From positions 1 through 64,000 of the forward strand of contig NZ_FXBL01000004.1 in the NCBI RefSeq assembly GCF_900177325.1: a DNA stretch of 64,000 nt, in the 5' to 3' direction. This stretch comes from Mesorhizobium australicum (GTDB lineage: Bacteria > Pseudomonadota > Alphaproteobacteria > Rhizobiales > Rhizobiaceae). Positions 1 through 14,496 of the stretch are shown piece after piece (position 1 is the stretch's first letter; each line of letters starts with the position of its first letter). The position numbers and the translations under genes are program-made. Under the pieces are notes generated by a model, which saw nothing but the letters and a program-made list of their open reading frames with translations, made no database searches and had not been told where the DNA came from.

Positions 1-992
1 GCGATGCCCTCGTCCTCGGCCTTGTGGGCGAGCATCGGCCCGGCGATCACATCGCCGATGGCATAGATGCCCTTGACGTTGCTCTGGTAGTGGGCGTCGG
101 TCTTCACCCGGCCACGCTCCAGCTCGACACCGACCTCCTCGAGGCCCAGACCGTCGGTATAGGGCCGGCGGCCCGTCGCGATCAGCACGACGTCGGCGGC
201 CAGCGTTTCCGGCTCTCCGCCCTTCACCGGCTCAAAGGTTACCGTCGCGCCCTTCTTGCCCTTCTCGACCGCCGTCACCTTGGCGCCGAGCTTGAAGTCG
301 ATGCCCTGCTTGGCGAGCATGCGCTGGAACTGCTTGGAGATCTCGCCGTCCATGCCGCCGAGGATGGTGTCGAGATATTCGACGACCGTCACCTTGGAGC
401 CGAGGCGCGCCCAGACGGAGCCGAGCTCCAGCCCGATCACGCCGCCGCCGACGACGACCAGATTGGCCGGCACCTTGTCGAGCGCGATGCCGCCGGTGGA
501 CGACACGATCACCTTCTCGTCGATATCGACCTTGACGCCGGGAATGCCGGCGACGTCGGAGCCGGTGGCGATGACGATGTTGGCGCCCTCGACCTCGGTC
601 ACCTTGCCGTCTTCGCCGGTCACGGCGACCTTGCCGGGGGCGACGATCCTGCCCGTGCCACGGAAGGCGTCGATCTTGTTCTTCTTGAACAGGAAGGCGA
701 CGCCGCCGACGTTGGAGGCGACGGTCGCATCCTTGTGCGCCATCATCTTGGCGAGGTTGAGCTTCGGCTTCACGCCTTCGATGCCGAGCGCGTCGAAGGA
801 ATGCTCCGCCTCGGCGAACATCTCGGACGCATGCAGCAGCGCCTTGGACGGAATGCAGCCGATGTTGAGGCAGGTGCCGCCATAGGTCTCGCGCTTTTCA
901 ACCACCGCGGTCTTCAGGCCGAGCTGTGCCGCCTTGATCGCACCGACATAACCGCCGGGGCCGGTTCCGATAAAGATCACGTCATAGGCCAT
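1..992 (-). CDS. lpdA: Dihydrolipoyl dehydrogenase (E3), C-terminus cut by window edge
   Basis: FAD-dependent E3 subunit that reoxidises the lipoyl groups of the 2-oxoglutarate dehydrogenase complex with NAD. The ATG at 990-992 gives an N-terminal GTGPGG FAD-binding loop at residues 9-14 and the redox disulfide motif GTCLNIGC (Cys41 and Cys46). The region nearest the window edge encodes the second nucleotide-binding motif typical of the family (YAIGDVIAGPMLAHKAEDEG). About 330 residues are visible, and the dimerisation domain with the catalytic His-Glu pair lies off the left edge. It lies on the same strand downstream of odhB, which supports a 2-oxoglutarate dehydrogenase role, although three other genes and a DUF pair intervene. 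Confidence 0.95.
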   Translation of the reverse strand, partial: MAYDVIFIGTGPGGYVGAIKAAQLGLKTAVVEKRETYGGTCLNIGCIPSKALLHASEMFAEAEHSFDALGIEGVKPKLNLAKMMAHKDATVASNVGGVAFLFKKNKIDAFRGTGRIVAPGKVAVTGEDGKVTEVEGANIVIATGSDVAGIPGVKVDIDEKVIVSSTGGIALDKVPANLVVVGGGVIGLELGSVWARLGSKVTVVEYLDTILGGMDGEISKQFQRMLAKQGIDFKLGAKVTAVEKGKKGATVTFEPVKGGEPETLAADVVLIATGRRPYTDGLGLEEVGVELERGRVKTDAHYQSNVKGIYAIGDVIAGPMLAHKAEDEGI

Positions 993-1016
993 CGCCGGGT
1001 CTCCTGTCGTGCTGGT

Positions 1017-1766
1017 TCAGCGCCCGCCGCTCACATCGAGCGTCGCGCCGGTGATATAGGATGCCTCGCCGGACAAAAGCCAGACGATGGCCGATGCAAT
1101 TTCCTCAGGCCTGCCTTCCCTTTTCATGGGGAGACCGGCGCGCACCTTCTCGATCCTGTCCGGTTCGCCGCCGGAGGCATGGATGTCGGTCGCGATGATG
1201 CCGGGACGCACGCCGCAGACGCGGATGCCCTCGCCGGCAACCTCGAGCGCGAGCCCGGTGGTCAGAGTATCGATGGCGCCTTTCGAGGCGGCATAGTCGA
1301 CATACCAGCCCGGGCTGCCGAGCCTGGCCGCGGCCGACGACAGGTTGACGATCACGCCGCCCTGCCCGCCATGCCGCGTCGACATGCGCTTCACCGCCTC
1401 GCGGGCGCACAGGAATGAACCGACGATGTTGACGCGCATCATCCGTTCGAGCCGCGCGACGCTCATCTCGTCGACGCGCGCCTTGCGGTCGACGATGCCG
1501 GCATTGTTGACCAGCCCGTCGAGCCTGCCGAAACGGGCGTCGACGGCGGCGAACATGGCGAGCACGTCCGCTTCGGCGCCCACATCGCCCTGGACCGCAA
1601 AGGCTTCGCCGCCGCCGGCCTCGATCTCCGCCACGACGGCGTCCGCGGATACCTGGTCGGAGACATAGTTGACCGCGACGCGCCAGCCTCGCGATGCCGC
1701 GAGCCTGGCGGTCTCTGCGCCGATGCCCCGGCTGCCGCCGGTGACGAGGAGAGCCTTTCCGCTCAC
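1017..1766 (-). CDS. SDR family oxidoreductase
   Basis: Predicted cytosolic NAD(P)-dependent short-chain dehydrogenase/reductase of 249 aa. The N-terminus carries the Rossmann motif TGGSRGIG, followed by NNAG and the catalytic Ser...Tyr-x3-Lys set (NLSSAAARL, then YVDYAASKGA). The C-terminal SYITGATLDVSGG ending is usual for FabG-like SDRs. The GTG at 1764-1766 is chosen because the preceding thioesterase stops at 1772, only 5 bases upstream, and the protein then starts just before the first beta strand. The substrate cannot be told from sequence. The gene lies between the thioesterase and lpdA on the same strand, so it may be cotranscribed. Confidence 0.85.
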   Translation of the reverse strand: MSGKALLVTGGSRGIGAETARLAASRGWRVAVNYVSDQVSADAVVAEIEAGGGEAFAVQGDVGAEADVLAMFAAVDARFGRLDGLVNNAGIVDRKARVDEMSVARLERMMRVNIVGSFLCAREAVKRMSTRHGGQGGVIVNLSSAAARLGSPGWYVDYAASKGAIDTLTTGLALEVAGEGIRVCGVRPGIIATDIHASGGEPDRIEKVRAGLPMKREGRPEEIASAIVWLLSGEASYITGATLDVSGGR

Positions 1767-1771
1767 GGCGC

Positions 1772-2191
1772 TCAATCCTTCACCTTGTAGACCCGGGCGG
1801 TCGCCAGCACCGTGCCGCATGGCCGGCGTTCGCCCTTGTCGATCACATAGACATCGGCGGCGCCGACCGAAACCGTCTTTCCGGCCATCAGCACCCGGCC
1901 CTCGGCGAGAAGCTCCTCGCCCTGCGCGAGACCGGTGTTCTTGACCGTATAGTCGAGCGTCGCGCAGGCATGACCCGCTGGCGCGACGGCATAGCAGGCG
2001 GCGATGGCGGCGACGTCGCCGACCAGCCCGACCATCGCCGTCGGAAACAGGCCGGGAGGCGTGGAATAGGTCGCGTCGAAGGGCATGCGCACCTGCGTGA
2101 CGCCGTCCTCGATCGCGACCAGCTCGACGCCATGATTTTTGACGAAGGGCAGGGCATTGATGATGGCGATGATATCGCGTGACGCCGTCAT
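1772..2191 (-). CDS. PaaI-like hotdog-fold thioesterase
   Basis: Single hotdog domain of 139 aa resembling PaaI/YigI-type acyl-CoA thioesterases. These proteins hydrolyse acyl-CoA or aroyl-CoA thioesters as tetramers in the cytosol. Visible family features are the short helix-turn region around STPPGLFPTAMVG and the later conserved strand ATLDYTVKN. The ATG at 2189-2191 overlaps the stop of the upstream secreted-protein gene (TCA at 2188-2190 on the plus strand), giving an ATGA junction that fixes the start and suggests translational coupling. The acyl substrate is unknown. Confidence 0.75.
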   Translation of the reverse strand: MTASRDIIAIINALPFVKNHGVELVAIEDGVTQVRMPFDATYSTPPGLFPTAMVGLVGDVAAIAACYAVAPAGHACATLDYTVKNTGLAQGEELLAEGRVLMAGKTVSVGAADVYVIDKGERRPCGTVLATARVYKVKD

Positions 2192-2760
2192 TCCTGGCAT
2201 CCCGACATCCTGAAGGCATCCCATGGCATCTTCGAGACGCCAGCCAAGCCATAGGCCGAGGACTGCCTCAGCGCCGGCGCGAAATCCGGCAGCAGCAACT
2301 GCTCCGCCGCGTCGGCGCCTTGAGGCGGCAGCAGCTCGACTTTGCCTTGGCCGTCGACGGCGTAGACGACGCCCTGCCAGACGGTGCAGGCGTCGAGTTC
2401 CTCACCGGTCACATCGCCCTCCGGACATTGGTGCATGACGATGCCCATCGGCCGCGCCACGCCTTCGGTCCACATCACGATGCCGTCGAGGATGACGGCG
2501 TTCTCGGGGAACTTGATCTTGAAGGAGTGCGAGATCGAGGGATTGTCGCTCGCCGGCGTGAATTCGAGCGAGGCATTCGCCTCGGGCTCGGAATAGACGG
2601 ACAGCTCCTGCGGGCAGGCGGCGAGGGATGGAGCGGCAATTCCTGAAAGGGCGATCATCAGGATCGCGCCGATCGCGCGGTTTGCATGCCCGACAATCAA
2701 ACGCCGATCGTCGATCGCCGCCTGCCGTGCATAGGACCGTGGCCTGGCATGCTTCGGCAC
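2188..2760 (-). CDS. Secreted hypothetical protein
   Basis: Up to 190 aa with a signal-peptide-like segment (AIGAILMIALSGIAAPSLAA) placed after about 27 residues of unusual leader, so the true start may be an internal codon closer to that segment. The mature part has Cys residues in ACPQEL, HQCPEG and DACTVW that could form disulfides, consistent with a periplasmic location. I do not recognise a family. The stop overlaps the start of the thioesterase gene by ATGA, so the two are probably translated from one message. Confidence 0.55.
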   Translation of the reverse strand: MPKHARPRSYARQAAIDDRRLIVGHANRAIGAILMIALSGIAAPSLAACPQELSVYSEPEANASLEFTPASDNPSISHSFKIKFPENAVILDGIVMWTEGVARPMGIVMHQCPEGDVTGEELDACTVWQGVVYAVDGQGKVELLPPQGADAAEQLLLPDFAPALRQSSAYGLAGVSKMPWDAFRMSGCQE

Positions 2761-2763
2761 GTG

Positions 2764-3051
2764 TCAGCTTGCCTTCGCCAGAAGGGCAGCCTGGTCTTCC
2801 GCCATTTCGCGGAGGCGGTCGCATCCGAAGTCGACATCCTCGGCATATTCCTCGCCCCAGTAGATGGAGTGGCCGAAGGCATCCACTTTGACGGAGCGAA
2901 AGTAATCGGCGTCCTGAAGCGGCTTGAAGACAGGACCGGCCTTCATGAGGCCCCGGATGTCGACGATACCCTCGTAGCCATCGCTCCAGACGACTTTCAG
3001 CACGCCCGGTATGACAGCCTCCGCCGTCAGGATATGCAGTGGTCGTTTCAT
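2764..3051 (-). CDS. DUF2442 domain protein
   Basis: Small 95-aa protein of the DUF2442 type, recognised from the N-terminal pattern of a short strand followed by WSDGYEGIVDIRGL and a later WGEEYAEDVDFGCDRLRE. Function is not established. The start ATG overlaps the stop of the DUF4160 gene upstream (3048-3051). DUF4160 and DUF2442 genes are often found as adjacent pairs, and this has led to suggestions that they act as a toxin-antitoxin-like unit, which the sequence alone cannot prove. The pair sits between odhB and the lpdA group. Confidence 0.75.
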   Translation of the reverse strand: MKRPLHILTAEAVIPGVLKVVWSDGYEGIVDIRGLMKAGPVFKPLQDADYFRSVKVDAFGHSIYWGEEYAEDVDFGCDRLREMAEDQAALLAKAS

Positions 3052-3299
3052 TCGATCCGCCCTGGCAGACGATGTTCACCCATGGCATTCCAAGCAGCCA
3101 TCAGTGCCGCTTGTCTGGTCGAGGCCCACGATAGCACAGCTGAGAGCTTCGCGGGCGGTAGATATCCGTTCAGCAGCCGCAACGGATCGATCGAGATCTG
3201 CGCACGATAGCCACCGGAGGCCACGTGAAAGTGGGGTGGCGGATGTTCGACTGCGAAAAACTGTATCTTCGCGCCATCGACCACCGCCACCGTCGGCAT
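3048..3299 (-). CDS. DUF4160 domain protein
   Basis: An 83-aa protein with the DUF4160 signature: an N-terminal MPTVAVVDG strand followed by the histidine-rich motif EHPPPHFHV. The rest is a short helical C-terminus. Function is unknown, and the HPPPHFH motif could bind metal or nucleic acid. It overlaps the downstream DUF2442 gene by 4 bases, and its start is one base from the odhB stop codon, so the pair is probably read from the TCA transcript. A stand-alone toxin-antitoxin role is inference only. Confidence 0.75.
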   Translation of the reverse strand: MPTVAVVDGAKIQFFAVEHPPPHFHVASGGYRAQISIDPLRLLNGYLPPAKLSAVLSWASTRQAALMAAWNAMGEHRLPGRIE

Positions 3300-3300
3300 G

Positions 3301-4587
<1,287 letters not shown>

Positions 4588-4613
4588 CGGTCTGCCTTCT
4601 CGCTGTGTTCGGT

Positions 4614-7610
<2,997 letters not shown>

Positions 7611-7646
7611 TGTCGTGTCGGAGCGCCGCGCTCCGTCTCCTAGTTG

Positions 7647-7722
7647 AGGGGAGTAGGGCAGTAACGCAGTAGGGCAATATGCTGGTCCCCTACTGCCCTA
7701 CTGCCGTATTGCCCTACTCCCT
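7647..7722. repeat. Imperfect inverted repeat built from AGTAGGGCA units
   Basis: The sucD-sucA gap is occupied by several copies of a short GTAGGGCA-like unit. Two arms of about 26 bases, with three mismatches, face each other across a loop near 7681-7690, and the right arm runs up to the sucD stop codon. In the transcript this would make a long hairpin between the two coding regions, a possible processing, stability or attenuation site. There is no U-run, so it is not an obvious intrinsic terminator. Confidence 0.7.
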
Positions 7723-8624
7723 TAGCCCTTGATCGCTTCCACCAGCGTCTTGCCGAGACGCGCCGGTGAGGGCGAAACCTTGATGCCCGCGGCTTCCATC
7801 GCCGCGATCTTGTCTTCCGCGCCGCCCTTGCCGCCAGAGATCACCGCGCCGGCGTGACCCATCGTGCGGCCGGGAGGAGCCGTGCGGCCCGCGATGAAGC
7901 CGGCCATCGGCTTCTTGCGGCCGCGCTTGGCCTCGTCGCGCAGGAACTGCGCCGCGTCTTCCTCGGCGGAACCACCGATCTCGCCGATCATGATGATCGA
8001 CTTGGTCTCGTCGTCGGCGAGGAACATTTCGAGCATGTCGATGAACTCGGTGCCCTTCACCGGGTCGCCGCCGATGCCGACCGCCGTCGACTGGCCGAGG
8101 CCTTCGTTGGAGGTCTGGAAGACTGCCTCATAGGTAAGCGTTCCCGAGCGGGAAACAACGCCGACCGAGCCCTTCTTGAAGATGTTTCCGGGCATGATGC
8201 CGATCTTGCACTCGTTGGGCGTGACGATGCCCGGGCAGTTCGGTCCGATCAGGCGGGACTTGGAACGGTCGAGCCGCGCCTTGACCTTGACCATGTCCAT
8301 GACAGGGATGCCCTCGGTGATGCAGACGATCAGCGGCACCTCGGCCTCGATCGCCTCGATGATCGCCTCGGCCGCGCCCGCCGGCGGAACGTAGACGACC
8401 GAAGCGGTTGCACCGGTTGCTTCCTTGGCCTCGCCGACGGTGGCGAAGATCGGCAGGGTCTCGCCCTTCGAACCGGTCCACTTTTCGCCGCCCTTCTTGG
8501 GATGGATGCCGGCGACCATCTGGGTGCCGTAATAGGCCAGCGCCTGCTCGGTGTGGAACGTGCCGGTCTTGCCGGTCAGGCCCTGCACGATGACCTTGGT
8601 GTTCTTGTCGATGAGAATGGACAT
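7722..8624 (-). CDS. sucD: Succinyl-CoA synthetase alpha subunit
   Basis: The 300-aa alpha subunit of ADP/GDP-forming succinate-CoA ligase, acting with SucC in the TCA cycle. The N-terminal CoA-binding Rossmann domain ([17 protein letters not shown]) is followed by GPNCPGIV and the phosphohistidine loop [14 protein letters not shown] (His about 257), which carries the phosphoryl group. Length and motifs are standard. Unusually, sucD does not directly follow sucC: a vapBC pair lies between them. Confidence 0.97.
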   Translation of the reverse strand: MSILIDKNTKVIVQGLTGKTGTFHTEQALAYYGTQMVAGIHPKKGGEKWTGSKGETLPIFATVGEAKEATGATASVVYVPPAGAAEAIIEAIEAEVPLIVCITEGIPVMDMVKVKARLDRSKSRLIGPNCPGIVTPNECKIGIMPGNIFKKGSVGVVSRSGTLTYEAVFQTSNEGLGQSTAVGIGGDPVKGTEFIDMLEMFLADDETKSIIMIGEIGGSAEEDAAQFLRDEAKRGRKKPMAGFIAGRTAPPGRTMGHAGAVISGGKGGAEDKIAAMEAAGIKVSPSPARLGKTLVEAIKG

Positions 8625-8645
8625 GCGGAACGAAACTCCGGTGCG

Positions 8646-9068
8646 TCAGGGTTCTAGGAAAGGGTTGACGGCGCGGACCGAGCCGTAGACCTGGTTGTGA
8701 TTGAGGTCTTCCGTGTAGAAGACCGGCGCGCCGAGGCGCTCGGCCGCAGCAAGCAGAGCGGCGTCGTAGTATTTGAGTTGATAGCGGCGTGCGGCGTCGA
8801 ACCCTGCCATGACATAGGTCTGGTCGACCGGAACGAAGGGAAACGTGCCCAGGAATGCCAGCCATTGATCGATTTCCGGATCGCTGAGCAGCTTCTTGCG
8901 CCTCGCGACGTTGGTGAATTCGGCCAGGCTTTGGCCCGAGATCCCGAAGAGACTTCCGAGCACAAGTTCAATCGCGATGTCGAAACGGCGTGGATCACGA
9001 CTCCTCTCCGAAGCCGCGTAGAGGAGGACGTTCGAGTCGAGAAATGATTCGATCTTCTCGTTCGGCAT
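8646..9068 (-). CDS. vapC: VapC-like PIN-domain toxin
   Basis: PIN-fold ribonuclease toxin, about 140 aa from the ATG at 9066-9068. Acidic active-site residues are visible in FLDSNVLLYAAS near the N-terminus, SLAEF in the middle and KYYDAALLAAAERLG plus FYTEDLNH near the C-terminus, the order expected of VapC. Such toxins cleave RNA, often initiator tRNA or rRNA, and are blocked by the cognate VapB. The gene overlaps the antitoxin gene by about 74 bases if this start is right; a later start would shorten the overlap but cut into the first PIN strand. It is followed after 21 bases by sucD. Confidence 0.85.
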   Translation of the reverse strand: MPNEKIESFLDSNVLLYAASERSRDPRRFDIAIELVLGSLFGISGQSLAEFTNVARRKKLLSDPEIDQWLAFLGTFPFVPVDQTYVMAGFDAARRYQLKYYDAALLAAAERLGAPVFYTEDLNHNQVYGSVRAVNPFLEP

Positions 9069-9297
9069 AGATCTCATCGCGGTTCCACACAAAAGGTGCG
9101 CCGCTCTCCCCTCGTCTCTGCTTTTCTTCAATCAGCTTGCGCATGCCTTCGCGGGCCCACTCGATGCGGTCGGCCTGCTCGACCTCGTGAGCCAGCAGCG
9201 ACCGAACCATCGCGTTAAGCGACGTCTTGCGCTTCTCGGCCAGGCTGCGCGCCTGTTCGAGAAGCCTTTCGTCGATCGCGAGGGTAATGTTCTTCAT
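8995..9297 (-). CDS. vapB: VapB-like antitoxin
   Basis: About 100-aa antitoxin. The N-terminal KNITLAIDERLLEQARSLAE and SLNAMVRSLL match ribbon-helix-helix type DNA-binding antitoxin ends, and the C-terminal charged segment (WNRDEIYAERED) is the usual toxin-wrapping region. The ATG at 9295-9297 is chosen because a GGAGG ribosome binding site stands 5 bases before it; an in-frame GTG 12 bases earlier is less likely. The tail (RLERPPLRGFGEES) reads on into the toxin gene in another frame. A perfect 13-base inverted repeat lies just upstream, probably its operator. Confidence 0.8.
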   Translation of the reverse strand: MKNITLAIDERLLEQARSLAEKRKTSLNAMVRSLLAHEVEQADRIEWAREGMRKLIEEKQRRGESGAPFVWNRDEIYAEREDRIISRLERPPLRGFGEES

Positions 9298-9306
9298 CTC
9301 AGCCTC

Positions 9307-9343
9307 CACATAATCACACAGGTCGAATATGTGTGATTATGTG
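9307..9343. promoter_or_regulatory. 13-bp perfect inverted repeat, likely VapBC operator
   Basis: CACATAATCACAC at 9307-9319 is the exact reverse complement of the segment at 9331-9343, with an 11-base spacer. It lies between the sucC stop and the vapB start. VapB proteins commonly repress their own operon by binding such palindromes. As RNA it would also form a strong AU-containing hairpin in the sucC-vapB transcript. The operator role is inferred from position. Confidence 0.7.
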
Positions 9344-9350
9344 TGAATCT

Positions 9351-10543
<1,193 letters not shown>

Positions 10544-10544
<1 letters not shown>

Positions 10545-11104
10545 CAGCCTTTTCCTATCTTGCGAACGTCGTCGTTCACATAAATCTGGTGGATGGAAAG
10601 CTCATTAAGCCCCCAATTGGACAAGCCAATATCCTTGCGCATTGCAAGTAAGATTCTCCCAATATTCCGCATCGCCGCTAGAGGATCCCCAGCCGATCCA
10701 TCGCTGACCTTAAACTTTGAAAATGCATCCACAACCTCAGGCGACCCATAGAACAGAACACCTCTGGTCATTTGAAACCATTTCTTTTGAAATTCTGGAT
10801 CATTCTCAATATTGTAGCTTTCGTCAGATTTTTGCATCTCTAAAAGCTTGAATATTATATCGTAGAATATCGAATATACTTCGATTTTATTTTCTCTATG
10901 CGCTTCCGCTCGCGATTTGGCGCGATCACGCCAAAACGCGAAGATTGCCAACGCAACGGTTACAAATCCGCCGATAACAGCCGGCGCCAGAGCCTTATCC
11001 AACCCCAGAACGTATTGAGCAACGGCCGACAACAACCACCAAGCTACCACTCCTCCGGCAAGGAGAAGTAGTAACCCAGTAGCTATTTGGACCGGCTTAC
11101 GCAT
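10544..11104 (-). CDS. Orphan membrane protein, AT-rich, between mdh and sucC
   Basis: A 186-aa protein of no family I recognise. Two hydrophobic helices at the N-terminus ([20 protein letters not shown] and [18 protein letters not shown]) are followed by a soluble charged region rich in Lys, Asp and Ile. Base composition is clearly AT-richer than the flanking TCA genes and Asn/Ile/Lys codons are common, which suggests recent acquisition. It sits 13 bases after the mdh stop, and its own stop overlaps the sucC start, so it should be cotranscribed and possibly translationally coupled with sucC. Confidence 0.75.
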
Positions 11105-11117
11105 CTAGCCGGATGCC

Positions 11118-12386
<1,269 letters not shown>

Positions 12387-13541
12387 TCAGGCACCCGTCG
12401 CCTCCACCCATTCCCGGCTCTGCATCTCGTTGAGACGGGAGGCGGTGCGCGCGAATTCGAAGGCTTCCGTAACCCCTTCGCGCCCAGCGTAAAGGCGATC
12501 GGGCGAGGCCTCCGCGCTCGCGACCAGCCTTATATGGCGGTCGTAGAGCGTGTCTATGAGCAGGATGAAGCGCTTGCTCGCATTTCGCCGGGTCTGGTCC
12601 ATCACCGGGATATGGTCGATGAAAATCGTGTCGAAGCGCTCGGCAATGGCGAGATAGTCGCGCGCGCCGAGCGGCGCGTCGCACAGATCGGCGAAGGTGA
12701 ATCGGGCCGCCTTGCCGCAGGCGCGCGGCACATTCACGTGGCGCCCCATCACCTCGAGCTTCGCAGGCGCCTCGCTGCGCCCCTCGGTCGCCGCCGCCCA
12801 AGCCTCGTCCATCTGTGCGTCGGCGGCCGGGCCGAGCGGCGTGACGTAGACCGGCAGGTGGCTGAGCTTCAGCATCCGGTAGTCGGTCGGGATGTCGACC
12901 GCGACCACATCGACATTGTCCTTGAGCGTCTGGATGAACGGCAGGAACAGCCCCCGGTTCAGCCCGTCGCGGTAGAGATCGTCCGGCGCAACGTTCGAGG
13001 TGGCGACGAGCGTGACGCCGTTGGAAAACAGCGCGGTGAACAGGCGCGACAGGATCATCGCGTCGGCGATGTCGGTGACCGTGAACTCGTCGAAACAGAG
13101 AAGGCGCGATTCGGCGGCGATCGCGGCCGCCACCGGCGGGATCGGATCGTCGCCCTTGACCGTGCCCGCCTTAAGCGCCGCGCGATGCAGGCCGATGCGG
13201 TCGTGCACGTCGGCCATGAACTCGTTGAAATGCGCGCGCCGCTTCTTCTTCAAGGGCGCCAGGCGGAAGAACATGTCCATCAGCATGGTCTTGCCGCGCC
13301 CCACGCCGCCATAGACGTAGAGGCCGCGCGCGGTGGGCGGCGCCTTCCTGCGCGCGAACAGCCAGCCGAGCGCATTGGTCTTGGCCGCGGCGTTCGACGC
13401 GCCGAGCTCGACGATCAGCTGGTCGAAGCGGATCGCGAGCGCCTCCTGGACGGGATCGCGCGAGATCTCGCCCTTCTCGACCAGGCGGCCGTAATCGTGC
13501 CGCAGCGAGGGATAGGCTGCCAGCCCGGCATGAGAGGTCAT
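12387..13541 (-). CDS. zapE: Cell division protein ZapE (AFG1-like ATPase)
   Basis: AAA+-like P-loop ATPase of the AFG1/ZapE family, 384 aa, associated in proteobacteria with the division ring and membrane protein quality. Walker A GGVGRGKT is at residues 78-85 and Walker B is LLCFDEFTVTD. The start at 13539-13541 gives MTSHAGLAAYPSLRHDYG; longer in-frame extensions run into the lipoprotein gene and are not credible. It lies upstream of mdh on the same strand, a neighbourhood usual in rhizobia. Confidence 0.92.
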   Translation of the reverse strand: MTSHAGLAAYPSLRHDYGRLVEKGEISRDPVQEALAIRFDQLIVELGASNAAAKTNALGWLFARRKAPPTARGLYVYGGVGRGKTMLMDMFFRLAPLKKKRRAHFNEFMADVHDRIGLHRAALKAGTVKGDDPIPPVAAAIAAESRLLCFDEFTVTDIADAMILSRLFTALFSNGVTLVATSNVAPDDLYRDGLNRGLFLPFIQTLKDNVDVVAVDIPTDYRMLKLSHLPVYVTPLGPAADAQMDEAWAAATEGRSEAPAKLEVMGRHVNVPRACGKAARFTFADLCDAPLGARDYLAIAERFDTIFIDHIPVMDQTRRNASKRFILLIDTLYDRHIRLVASAEASPDRLYAGREGVTEAFEFARTASRLNEMQSREWVEATGA

Positions 13542-13563
13542 GGAGACCGGCCGAGGTGAACGA

Positions 13564-14136
13564 CTAACGGGAGAAGCTGATCGGCACGCCGCCAGCCGTC
13601 TGCCCGTCATACTTCTCGGCGCCGGAGGAGTAGAGTCGCGCGACCACGTTGCCGGTGTTGTCCTTGAGCACGACCTGCTTGCCGGCGACGTTCCAGGCCG
13701 CGACATTGGCCGCGTCGCCCGGGCAGCGCAGCGAGGCGGCGCGGAAGTCCGAGGCCTGTTTGGTGAGGCTGAGCATCATCTGGCAGCCGCCGCCACCAGC
13801 ATTCACCTTCCACGCGCCGACCATGGCTTCCTTGGTGACGTCGGGCGCATTGGCCGGAGCGGCGGGGGGAACCGCGGGTCCCGCAGCGACCTGCGGATCG
13901 GTGGTGCTCGTGCCAGGCGCCGGCGGGAAAGCCGACGGATCGGTCGGGCCGGCAGGCGAGGGAGGCGGAAGCTGATTGGAGGTGACCGTGCCGGAGGGCG
14001 CCGGGTTGAGCGGCGCCGGCCGTGTGTCGACCGTGTCGAAACGCGACGTGCTGCAGCCCGCAATGGCGAGCGCCGCGCAGGCGATCATCAGACCGCGCGT
14101 CGGGATCGTGTGGAAAAGGGCCATCTCACTCGCCAT
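13564..14136 (-). CDS. Inh/AprI-domain outer membrane lipoprotein (Omp10-like)
   Basis: A 190-aa lipoprotein: an N-terminal signal ending in the lipobox LAIAGC, a long Pro/Ala-rich linker, then a C-terminal Inh-type beta-barrel domain (VGAWKVNAGGGGCQMMLSLT ... FRAASLRCPG ... VVLKDNTGNVVARLY). Inh domains inhibit secreted metalloproteases in Pseudomonas; in Brucella and other rhizobia the same layout is seen in the outer membrane lipoprotein Omp10, so the role here is open. The start MASEM at 14136 is preferred over one 9 codons earlier. It lies 22 bases upstream of zapE. Confidence 0.75.
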   Translation of the reverse strand: MASEMALFHTIPTRGLMIACAALAIAGCSTSRFDTVDTRPAPLNPAPSGTVTSNQLPPPSPAGPTDPSAFPPAPGTSTTDPQVAAGPAVPPAAPANAPDVTKEAMVGAWKVNAGGGGCQMMLSLTKQASDFRAASLRCPGDAANVAAWNVAGKQVVLKDNTGNVVARLYSSGAEKYDGQTAGGVPISFSR

Positions 14137-14496
14137 GTCGTCCTCTCCGCCGGGTGCGGACATATTGCAGGCGCCCCGTCCAGCAGTCCAATCACTACAA
14201 ACGTGGCGATGTTACGAACAGTTCGAGGCCAATAGGGTTAATATTCGGTTTTGGCGAGCCGAAAGCGGCGTACGAAAGTGGAATTTCCTGCCAGGCCAAA
14301 GGATGACGTTGCGTCAGATCGCCCTTCCCGACACCGGGAAATCGAGTTCAAAGCCGCGCGGCAGCGCCCGTCCGAACTCGTCGGCCGGCATCCAGGGTTC
14401 GCCGAGGCGCTTCTTTCACAACCATTTCATCCGATCCACATCTCAATCCACCGGCGGACGGTTGCGCGCAAGGTTCTCTTGCCTATCTCTGGCGCG
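14137..14496. other. Divergent spacer, no gene seen
   Basis: The 360 bases between the divergent lipoprotein and MBL-fold genes contain no convincing coding region. Short dyads are present: TGACG-TTG-CGTCA at 14304-14316 and TTCCCG-ACAC-CGGGAA at 14325-14340. These could be transcription-factor sites or part of a 5' leader, but there is no further support. Confidence 0.4.

Noticed and set aside
14197..14226. EcfG promoter before the Inh lipoprotein on the minus strand
   Set aside because: The -35 reads CGAAC rather than GGAAC; one mismatch in a five-base element is too weak.
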